From Desulfurococcales archaeon ex4484_204 (lineage in GTDB: Archaea > Thermoproteota > Thermoprotei_A > Sulfolobales > NBVN01): a stretch of 8,413 bases of DNA. Positions 1 through 5,413 of the stretch are shown in pieces (position 1 is the first letter of the stretch; every line of letters starts with the position of its first letter). A program made the position numbers and the translations under genes. The notes under the pieces are model-generated. The model ran no database searches, was not told where the DNA came from, and saw nothing but the letters and a program-made list of their open reading frames with translations. The stretch spans positions 1-8,413 of the forward strand of contig NJEF01000036.1 in the NCBI GenBank assembly GCA_002255065.1. Reading direction: 5' to 3'.

Positions 1-1
1 G

Positions 2-673
2 AGGGGGACCATAACGATGCTGATAGGCCCTAACGGGGCGGGTAAGACGACCTTCGTGAACGTGTGCACGGGGGTGTTGAAGGCTGATGAGGGCAGGGTG
101 TTCTTTAAGGGTATGGACATAACTGGGTGGCCTCCCCATAAGGTGTATAGGGCGGGTTTTGTGAGGACATTCCAGATACCTCAGCCATTCATATCCCTTA
201 CAGTCCTTGAGAACGTCCTGGTAGCGCTGGGCAGCAGCGGTGAGAACCCAGTTAAAGCACCCATTAAGAGGTTGTGGGTTAGCGAGGAGGAGGACAAGAT
301 TAGGAGGGCGTTCGAGATACTGAGGAGGGTGGGTTTAGAGGAGTACTGGGACTGGCCCGCCTACAGGCTTGGCGGGGGACAGCTTAAGATGCTCGAGGTT
401 AGCAGGGCTCTAGCAACGGGGGCCAAGCTGATAGCCCTGGACGAACCTATTGGGGGAACGGACCCCGCGTACGCTAGCGAGATATTCAAGTACATAAGGG
501 GGCTTAAGGAGTCCTGGGACGTGACCTTCCTAGTCATAGAGCACAGGATAGATATAGCGCTTCCATTCGCTGACTACGTGTACGTCATGGATAGGGGAAG
601 GGTTATATCTGAAGGTCCGCCTAAAGTTGTTGAGAACGACCCTAAGGTAGTAGAGGTGTACATAGGTAGGTAG
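2..673 (+). CDS. livG: LivG-type ABC transporter ATP-binding protein, 5' end cut by window edge
   Basis: This is the ATPase subunit of an ABC importer of the branched-chain amino acid/amide class; on the inner face of the membrane it powers uptake through LivH/LivM-like permeases. The frame is already open at base 2, and the residues before the first ATG (17) read as the strand that precedes Walker A, so the true start is upstream and roughly 30-40 N-terminal residues are missing. Counting from ATG 17: Walker A GPNGAGKTT at 4-12, Q-loop RTFQ with Gln53, signature LGGGQ at 118-122, Walker B LIALDEP at 138-144, and switch His176. The glycine at the second place of the signature (usually LSGGQ) and GGTDP after Walker B (LivG usually has AGLNP-like residues) are mild departures. 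It ends two bases before the LivF-type gene. Family assignment is firm; the transported substrate cannot be read from the ATPase. Confidence 0.93.
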   Translation, partial: RGTITMLIGPNGAGKTTFVNVCTGVLKADEGRVFFKGMDITGWPPHKVYRAGFVRTFQIPQPFISLTVLENVLVALGSSGENPVKAPIKRLWVSEEEDKIRRAFEILRRVGLEEYWDWPAYRLGGGQLKMLEVSRALATGAKLIALDEPIGGTDPAYASEIFKYIRGLKESWDVTFLVIEHRIDIALPFADYVYVMDRGRVISEGPPKVVENDPKVVEVYIGR

Positions 674-675
674 CC

Positions 676-1392
676 ATGGCGATGCTCGAAACCGTGAACC
701 TGTACTCGGGGTACGGGAAGCTTAAGGTGCTGTTCGACATAAACTTCAGGGCTAATGAGAGGGAGATAACAGTTGTTGTAGGCCCTAACGGGGCAGGCAA
801 GACAACCCTCCTCAACAGCATATGCGGTGTAGCCACGATCCACGGGGGTAGGGTGGTGTTTGAGGGTAGGGAGATAACCGGTGAGTCACCCCATAAGGTA
901 GCTAGGCTGGGCATAGCGTACCTACCCCAGATGGGCAACGTGTTCTCGGAGCTCACAGTTGAGGAGAACCTGCTGATCGCGGGTTACCTACTCCCTAAGA
1001 GGGAGGTTAAGGATAGGGTTGATGAGGTCCTCGACATATTCCCCAAGCTTAAGGGGTTCCTTAGGAGGAAGGCGGGGACGCTGAGCGGTGGTGAGAGGAG
1101 GATGCTCGCTATAAGCATGGCCCTCATGAGGAGGCCCAAGATACTCCTGCTAGACGAGATGACAACCGACCTAGCCCCGATACTGGTTAAGAAGGTCCTC
1201 GAGAAGGTCGTCGAGTTAAGGGATAGGCTAGGGCTTACGGTAGTCCTGGTCGAGCAGCACGCTAAGCTAGCGCTAGAGATAGGTGACTGGGCCTACCTAC
1301 TCGTTAGCGGGACAATGAGGTTTGAGGGGGAGCCTGAGGAGCTGCTTAAGCACCCGCAGTTCGCTAAGCTCTACCTAGGGATAGCTAGGTAG
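676..1392 (+). CDS. livF: LivF-type ABC transporter ATP-binding protein
   Basis: This is the second ATPase of the same importer; LivG and LivF normally form the heterodimeric motor. At 238 residues it is the normal LivF length. Visible motifs: Walker A GPNGAGKTT at 36-44, Q-loop LPQ with Gln85, signature LSGGE at 136-140, Walker B ILLLDE at 156-161 with catalytic Glu161, and switch His195 in VEQH. The C-terminal GxxxFEGxPEELL pattern followed by a KLYLG ending is typical of LivF. The proline that usually follows the Walker B glutamate is Met162, and the following loop reads TTDLAP rather than SLGLAP. The start is ATG 676, two bases after the livG stop; a second in-frame ATG at 682 is an alternative. 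Tight spacing implies one transcript with the gene before it and probably the dehydrogenase after it. The substrate remains unknown. Confidence 0.95.
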   Translation: MAMLETVNLYSGYGKLKVLFDINFRANEREITVVVGPNGAGKTTLLNSICGVATIHGGRVVFEGREITGESPHKVARLGIAYLPQMGNVFSELTVEENLLIAGYLLPKREVKDRVDEVLDIFPKLKGFLRRKAGTLSGGERRMLAISMALMRRPKILLLDEMTTDLAPILVKKVLEKVVELRDRLGLTVVLVEQHAKLALEIGDWAYLLVSGTMRFEGEPEELLKHPQFAKLYLGIAR

Positions 1393-1406
1393 GCCTCAGT
1401 CAGGCT

Positions 1407-1412
1407 GGGTGG
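1407..1412 (+). promoter_or_regulatory. Shine-Dalgarno site favouring ATG 1418
   Basis: GGGTGG matches the archaeal anti-SD core (GGTG) and lies 5 bases before ATG 1418. The alternative GTG at 1409 lies inside this site and has no purine-rich site in front of it, so the shorter reading is preferred. Confidence 0.5.
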
Positions 1413-1417
1413 CTTTC

Positions 1418-2800
1418 ATGAAGCCTTTCTTCCTGGGGAGTGAGGATATTAAGAGGTATGTAGCTCAAGGGAGATTCGTCGTAGCCGTCTACGGCCTAGG
1501 AGGTGTCGGGCTAGCCGTTGCCGCCGTCTGGTTAAGGCACGGTGCTAGGGTCATAGGTGTCGATGTAGATAGGGGGAAGGTGGACATGATCGATGACGGC
1601 GAAGTACCGCACCCTGAAGGCGTTGTTAGGGATTCTGTAAGGGCTGGGCTCAGGGAGGGTAGGTTTAAAGCTACGTACGACGGCGTGTGGGCGTCTAGGA
1701 ACGCCGACATCATGGATGTAATAGTCCCCCTAGTCTACGGTAGCGAGGGCCCCGACTTCTCAGCCCTGGACAGCGCTGTGGGCAACGTAGCTAAGGGGCT
1801 GTCTAGGGGGGATGTAGTCATTATTGAGACGTCCCTCCCACCCGGGACTACTGAGGGTAGGGTTAGGGAGGTTCTCGAGGGTGTCTCAGGGCTCGTTGCT
1901 GGGGAGGACTTCGGCCTAATATACAGCCCTGAGAGAGTCATGGTTGGCCACGCCGTTGAGGACATAGAGGTTAGGTACCCCAAGATCGTTTCAGGTATTG
2001 GTGCTAGGTCTTTAGAGGTGGGGGAGGCCATCTACTCACTGATGTGCAGGGCCGGGGTGGTCAAGGTGTCGTCACCTAGGGTTGCTGAGTTCGAGAAGCT
2101 CGCTGAGGGGGTCTATAGGGACGTGAACATAGCCCTAGCTAACGAGCTAGCCAGGCTCTCCAGGCTGCTGGGGGTGGACTTCGACGAGGTTATAGAGGCT
2201 GCTAACTCCCAGCCCTACTCACACATCCACAGGCCCGGTGTAGGTGTCGGCGGGCTCTGCATACCCGTGTACCCAAGGCTCCTTGAGTGGGTTGCTGAGT
2301 CCTTAGGCGTTAGGCTAGAGCTCGTGTCCCTAGCTAGGGGTGTGAACGATTTCCAGCCCATGTACATATCGTCGCTGGTGGCTGAGGGTTTAAGCATGCT
2401 GGGGAGCAATATCAGGGGCTCTAGGGTCGCCCTACTCGGCGACGCGTTCAGGGGGGATGTAGGGGTGACAACCCTAACACCCACCCACGTAATAGCTAGG
2501 TCGTTAATGAATATGGGGGCCGAGGTAGTTGTTCATGACCCCTACGTTAAGAGGGATGAGTACCTCAGCAGGGCCGGGGCTAGGCTGAGCAGTGACCTTA
2601 GGGAGTCCCTAGCCGGGTGTGAGGCGGTCGTCGTGTCAACCGATCACAGCATCTATAAGGAGTTAAGCACGTGCGACATCCTGGACATGTGTTCAAGGAG
2701 TGGGGTCGTCATCGTCGACGGTAAGCACGTGCTTAGGGTTGAGAGGTGCGGTGGTAGGGTGCTGTACACGGGCTCCGGGAGGCCGTGGACTAGGCTCTAG
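1418..2800 (+). CDS. Nucleotide-sugar dehydrogenase (UDP-glucose / UDP-ManNAc dehydrogenase family, WecC-like)
   Basis: This is an NAD-dependent oxidoreductase that oxidises the C6 hydroxyl of a UDP-sugar in two steps to a uronate, feeding surface glycan or N-glycan synthesis in the cytoplasm. Counting from ATG 1418: Rossmann motif GLGGVG at 26-31 with Asp49 ending the second strand, the SPERV segment in the middle, the dimer helix with Lys227 (EKLAEG, then YRDVNIALANELA), catalytic Cys281 in GGLCIPVYP, and a C-terminal UDP-binding domain with VALLGDAFRGD and VHDPY. At 460 residues it is slightly long for the family (about 420-440). The Asn expected four residues after Lys227 is Gly231, and the Asp four after the Cys is Tyr285. 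I recall related sequences in actinobacteria with the same KLAEG and CIPVYP, so these may mark a subfamily rather than a defect. ATG 1418 is chosen over GTG 1409 because of the GGGTGG site 5 bases upstream. Exact substrate unknown. Confidence 0.9.
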   Translation: MKPFFLGSEDIKRYVAQGRFVVAVYGLGGVGLAVAAVWLRHGARVIGVDVDRGKVDMIDDGEVPHPEGVVRDSVRAGLREGRFKATYDGVWASRNADIMDVIVPLVYGSEGPDFSALDSAVGNVAKGLSRGDVVIIETSLPPGTTEGRVREVLEGVSGLVAGEDFGLIYSPERVMVGHAVEDIEVRYPKIVSGIGARSLEVGEAIYSLMCRAGVVKVSSPRVAEFEKLAEGVYRDVNIALANELARLSRLLGVDFDEVIEAANSQPYSHIHRPGVGVGGLCIPVYPRLLEWVAESLGVRLELVSLARGVNDFQPMYISSLVAEGLSMLGSNIRGSRVALLGDAFRGDVGVTTLTPTHVIARSLMNMGAEVVVHDPYVKRDEYLSRAGARLSSDLRESLAGCEAVVVSTDHSIYKELSTCDILDMCSRSGVVIVDGKHVLRVERCGGRVLYTGSGRPWTRL

Positions 2801-2802
2801 GG

Positions 2803-3990
2803 CTAAAGCCCGATCACGTCAGGGCTTACGAGCTTCTCCCTAATCTCTACCGTGGTTACCAGCTCCTCCCCCTTCTTAAACCTCTTAACGATCTCCGTTA
2901 TAGGCTCGCTGAATATGTTGGTTGGTAGGGTGAACATTCTGTGCCTAACTATGTCTAGGATGTAGCTCCTCCACTCCCTAATAACCCTCTCCCTCTCAAG
3001 CCTCCTCATAAACATGCTTAGGTTGAACAGCTCCTTGAGGGGCATGAATGACTCGAGGAGCCCAACACCCTCCGCTGGGTTGAACCTAGCTGATGTGAAG
3101 TAGGGGTGTAGGGCCAGCACCCTACCGACCCTGTGGATGTCCGCTGGGTTCCCCCTAATTACGGAGATCGTGGGGACTGAGTCGACCTCAAAGATGGGTG
3201 TTAGCCTCAGCTTAACCCCCCTAACAACCCCTCTAGCCTCTATGTGGTTCTTGTAGTGCCTCAACACCCTGATGTAGTTGATGGGGGTTACGGCCCTTAA
3301 AACCCTGTTGTACCTCTCCGTTATCTTCTTTAGGGATATGAATGGATTCAGCTCGAGCTCCCTAAGTATGAACATGTCTATTTCGTCGAACCTGCCCCTC
3401 CTAGCGCTCTCCCTAGGCACTACCTCCCTAGGCGTAGCTATTATCTCCCTAAACAGCTCGTCCCAGTTAAGCCTAACCCTCCTCTCCTTAAGGTTGTAGT
3501 ACTTAGCTAGGCTAGACTTAACCGGTAGGGTGTAGGTGAGCCTGATAACCTCTACCGGCTCCTTAGGGATCGTTGGAGCTATCTCGTTAATGAACGCCTC
3601 GCACATACCCTTAGGTATTATGTAGCTTACCACGCTACCCCACGGCACAACAGGTGCGTAGAACCTAAGCGTGGACTTAAACAGGCCTTCATACGGGATG
3701 TAGTCATCGAACACCAGAACTACTTCCTCAAGCCCTAACCTGCCGATATCTATCACTGCCGTGAAGCTGAAACCCTTACTCCTGAGGAGGTTCATGAACT
3801 TCCACACAGTTGAGGCATGGAGCCCCATGTCCTCAGCAACTCTGGTTATCTCGGGGATGAACTCGTAGCTCTGCACCTGCTCTATGAAGTCTATTAGGGA
3901 TGGGTTTAGATACTTCCTAAAGAGGATGATGGCCCTGAGCCTCTCAACAAGCTCCCTCTCAGTAAGGCCCTCGAGGTGCTCACTACCCAA
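2803..3990 (-). CDS. Tandem Lrp-like winged-HTH DNA-binding protein (putative transcriptional regulator)
   Basis: I do not recognise a named family, but the layout is that of two Lrp/AsnC-like units in tandem. With TTG 3990 as residue 1 (395 aa), the first HTH spans about 44-73 (EITRVAEDMGLHASTVWKF) and runs into a strand-rich segment FTAVIDIGRLG, as in Lrp where HTH precedes a ligand domain. A second HTH starts near 201 with FDEIDMFILRELELNPFISL, very close to the Lrp helix-1/2 consensus, and is followed by another strand/helix segment. No membrane segments are visible. The frame stays open back to TTG 4083 (426 aa), but the extra 31 codons are AT-rich (AAA, TTT, TAT, AAT) unlike the rest and include a perfect A/T palindrome, so they look like promoter DNA. 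TTG 3990 has GGGGTG six bases upstream; GTG 3999 is another option. It converges on the dehydrogenase with a two-base gap. Targets unknown; autoregulation is plausible. Confidence 0.72.
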   Translation of the reverse strand: MGSEHLEGLTERELVERLRAIILFRKYLNPSLIDFIEQVQSYEFIPEITRVAEDMGLHASTVWKFMNLLRSKGFSFTAVIDIGRLGLEEVVLVFDDYIPYEGLFKSTLRFYAPVVPWGSVVSYIIPKGMCEAFINEIAPTIPKEPVEVIRLTYTLPVKSSLAKYYNLKERRVRLNWDELFREIIATPREVVPRESARRGRFDEIDMFILRELELNPFISLKKITERYNRVLRAVTPINYIRVLRHYKNHIEARGVVRGVKLRLTPIFEVDSVPTISVIRGNPADIHRVGRVLALHPYFTSARFNPAEGVGLLESFMPLKELFNLSMFMRRLERERVIREWRSYILDIVRHRMFTLPTNIFSEPITEIVKRFKKGEELVTTVEIREKLVSPDVIGL

Positions 3991-3996
3991 TACAAG

Positions 3997-4002
3997 CACC
4001 CC
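3997..4002 (-). promoter_or_regulatory. Shine-Dalgarno site favouring TTG 3990
   Basis: On the - strand, GGGGTG lies six bases before TTG 3990. Neither the longer start TTG 4083 nor GTG 3999 has a comparable site, which together with the AT-rich codons upstream supports the 395-residue reading of the tandem-HTH gene. Confidence 0.4.
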
Positions 4003-4033
4003 TACCAGTCTCAGTAAATAGTTGGAATGGGAG

Positions 4034-4050
4034 GTAAAAAATTTTTTTAC
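4034..4050. promoter_or_regulatory. A/T palindrome, candidate operator/TATA region of the HTH gene
   Basis: GTAAAAAATTTTTTTAC is a perfect inverted repeat with 8-base arms around one central T. It lies 44-60 bases upstream of TTG 3990 on the - strand, where a TATA/BRE element and operator would be expected, giving a predicted transcript start near 4015. Protein-binding symmetry and promoter role are inferred. If translation really starts at TTG 4083, this lies inside the coding region instead. Confidence 0.4.
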
Positions 4051-4108
4051 ATACTTCAAGAAACTTACGGTAAGAATGTGCAAGTAACTTCTCAGAGCTA
4101 TATTTGCC

Positions 4109-4159
4109 GTCCCTAACTAGCTCAAACAATTACATTTAATTTCAATAACGGGTAGGGAC
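4109..4159. repeat. 7-base inverted repeat flanking an AT-rich spacer
   Basis: GTCCCTA at 4109-4115 and TAGGGAC at 4153-4159 are exact reverse complements separated by 37 mostly AT-rich bases. They lie between the end of the broken vapC and the HTH gene. A regulator site or weak RNA fold is possible. Arms of this length occur by chance at moderate frequency, so confidence is low. Confidence 0.2.
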
Positions 4160-4215
4160 ATCGCTACAGGCTAGGGAAGCGCGTTGAACACATCTTTAGC
4201 TAAGTAATTCGTTGA

Positions 4216-4685
4216 TTAAGTCGGCCCTGAACATGGACCTAGCAACGTTAATCCTGTGGGGGCGTTGAATTCCATAGCATGTTTTACTAGGCCATAACGC
4301 CTTACCTTCCTTAACAGTTTTCCATCAGCAGTAAACATTTCCGCATTTGCTATCTGAGCTAGCGCTACGTAGGAGGCATCGTAGATAGCGACCCCCCTCC
4401 TCATAGCTACCTCAACGGCTTTCTCCGCGAATTCTCCTTCAAGGTTAAATATAGCGAATTGAAAATCGTTCAAAGCCGTAGCTATCTCTTTCAATTCATC
4501 CTCCCCGAAGGCTCCAGAGTGCTTCAGAGCGTTAAGGACCTCGTAGCTGAGCAACGACTGTTCTAACAGTCTATAAGGCCGTCTACGTAGGTATCCCTCA
4601 GCAACCTAGCCTCCCTGCTATACTCCTCCTCAACAAACCACTTAACCACAGCAGAGGCATCCGTAACTACCTTTCTTCTCTCCAT
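4216..4685 (-). pseudogene. vapC: VapC-like PIN-domain toxin, interrupted by a one-base frameshift
   Basis: VapC toxins are PIN-fold ribonucleases that cleave tRNA, rRNA or mRNA and are neutralised by VapB. Reading begins at ATG 4685 with MERRKVVTDASAVVKWFVEE, the standard PIN N-terminus, and runs 40 codons to a TAG at 4563-4565. The rest continues in another frame from about 4569 (LLEQSLLSYEVLNAL) to the TAA at 4216-4218. One base is missing between GAC (4569-4571) and the TG that should finish a CTG leucine codon. Rejoined, the protein is about 156 residues and keeps all four PIN acids: Asp9, Glu49 (YEVLNAL), Asp103 (IYDASY) and Asp121 (TADGKLL). The last 14 residues run beyond the usual VapC end. 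The second part could start at TTG 4554 but would lack Asp9 and could not be active. Either a true inactivating deletion or a sequence error; no slippery heptamer for programmed shifting is visible. Confidence 0.85.
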
Positions 4686-4913
4686 CTCCTATCTCCTCAA
4701 CACTTCTCCAGCTCTTAACCCTCCTCAAAAGCTTCTCAGAGATTAAAGCGGCCTTCCTCGCCCTTTCAAAGTCCTTCCCCTTAACCTGGCCTCCTCCCTA
4801 GCAACAACCTCATGTATAGCCCTCCTAACCACCTCACTCCAGTTAATGTGCTTAAGCCTATCCATCCTCTCCTTAAGCTCTTTATCAATCCTAAAACTCA
4901 CAACAACGCTCAA
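4642..4913 (-). pseudogene. vapB: VapB-like antitoxin, interrupted by a one-base frameshift
   Basis: Cognate antitoxin of the downstream PIN toxin, expected to bind both VapC and the operon promoter. From TTG 4913 (or GTG 4901) it reads LSVVVSFRIDKELKERMDRL, then NWSEVVRRAI, the ribbon-helix-helix pattern of crenarchaeal VapB. The frame then drifts and stops at 4743-4745. The expected continuation, KDFERARKAALISEKLLRRV followed by SWRSVEEIGDG, is in the next frame from 4776 and runs to a TAA at 4642-4644, overlapping the vapC start by 44 bases. One base is missing in the G run at 4777-4780 (four Gs where five would keep frame). Rejoined length is about 90 residues, normal for VapB. The DNA-binding part is intact, while the toxin-binding C-terminal half would be lost in the sequence as given. 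Too short and broken to appear as a single long frame. Confidence 0.78.
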
Positions 4914-4944
4914 ATCCGTTCCCTAACATCGTGATACCATGTTC

Positions 4945-4959
4945 ATAATATAAATATTA
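4945..4959 (-). promoter_or_regulatory. A/T palindromic promoter/operator upstream of vapB
   Basis: Fifteen consecutive A/T bases sit in otherwise mixed DNA and contain the perfect inverted repeat TAATAT-TT-ATATTA (4946-4959). It is a good TATA-box candidate, about 33 bases before TTG 4913, predicting a transcript start around 4925 and a short leader. Its symmetry is what a ribbon-helix-helix VapB dimer would need for autorepression; that role is inferred from the family. Confidence 0.45.
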
Positions 4960-5194
4960 CAGCTACGGATCTAGAATCATTATTACCCCGGTTAAAGTCT
5001 TTAAGTATCGGTAAACTAATTAGAGCCCTACTCAAGCCCTACCGCACATCTACCAGTGAGCCTCTAACCCCTAACTTCTGGCACAGCTACTAAATTGGAA
5101 ATGGCTTCCATAAGGCATGCCGTATTATTTACTGAGAGCCCTTAAGACAGCCCTAGGGAACGATGGGGGTGCAGCGTAAAGGGATGTAGAGCTC

Positions 5195-5376
5195 TTAAAG
5201 GCTCCTAGGAATCAGGTGGGTGAAGCCCCTAAGTAAGACCCCTCTTAAAACCTGCTCTAATACGTAGTTTCTCAGCTCTGGGCTGAGGGCTTCTGTACAC
5301 CTAGCTATGCCCTCTAGCGACGCATTTAGCGGTGTAGGTGTGTTAGGGCTTAGATCGTTAATTAGAGTTTAAGCAC
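5195..5376 (-). pseudogene. Possible small decayed coding frame, unrecognised
   Basis: A frame open from 5368 down to the TAA at 5195-5197 encodes 57 residues of protein-like composition (NASLEGIARCTEALSPELRN, then YVLEQVLRGVLLRGF). It has no ATG, GTG or TTG start of its own. A GTG at 5376 with AGAGGT four bases upstream would enter this frame if one A were added to the AAA run at 5368-5370; as written it stops after four codons. I do not recognise the product. It overlaps the promoter region of the divergent gene at 5414, and it may be chance: 57 open codons in DNA of this composition is only weak evidence. Confidence 0.22.
5365..5373 (+). promoter_or_regulatory. Possible TATA box for the gene at 5414
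   Basis: AGTTTAAGC lies about 40-49 bases before GTG 5414 in an otherwise GC-richer leader, giving a predicted transcript start near 5395. No clear BRE is seen. Weak evidence. Confidence 0.25.
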
Positions 5377-5413
5377 TACTACCTCTAGGTGGGGTTTCCT
5401 GAGGCTAGGGTTA

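Larger units (their letters stand above)
4960..5413. other. Gene-poor intergenic stretch
   Basis: No convincing intact gene, tRNA or sRNA is visible on either strand; stops are frequent in all frames. It holds the possible decayed frame at 5195-5376 (- strand), a 6-base stem CTCAGC/GCTGAG with a 5-base loop at 5271-5287, and a TTTAA-containing patch near 5365-5373 that could serve as TATA box for the + strand gene at 5414. A small + strand frame at 5117-5179 (MPYYLLRALKTALGNDGGAA) has no ribosome-binding site and is probably chance. Confidence 0.6.

Noticed and set aside
1501..2000. High density of CTAG (five copies in this 500-base stretch), considered as a motif signal
   Set aside because: Explained by frequent GCT-AGG, CTA-GGG and similar codon pairs in this AGG- and CTA-using genome.
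2800..2811. GGGCTAAAGCCC palindrome at the convergent junction as a bidirectional terminator
   Set aside because: The stem is only four or five bases with a tiny loop, there is no T run, and it lies within the last codons of the HTH gene.
4087..4106. CAAATATA at 4099-4106 as TATA box for a start at TTG 4083
   Set aside because: It is only about 19 bases from TTG 4083, so transcription would begin inside the proposed coding region; it fits a downstream start at best.
4186..4260. - strand peptide ending in SMFRADLINELLS, overlapping the vapC tail, as a separate gene remnant
   Set aside because: Only a short open stretch in another frame, with no start or family match.
4563..4571. Programmed ribosomal frameshift in vapC
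   Set aside because: No slippery sequence, no downstream fold and no precedent for VapC; a plain one-base loss explains it.
4980..5110. Possible tRNA (GTTAAAGTC resembles a T-loop)
   Set aside because: No acceptor stem, anticodon arm or matching D-arm could be placed around it.
5117..5236. + strand mini-gene with a TAA at 5177 followed by 18 more open codons, suggesting stop readthrough
   Set aside because: No ribosome-binding site, only 20 codons before the stop, no recognisable sequence and no readthrough signal.
5271..5287. CTCAGC/GCTGAG hairpin as an RNA gene or terminator
   Set aside because: A 6-base stem with no T tract; stems like this are common by chance and no wider fold or sRNA box is visible.
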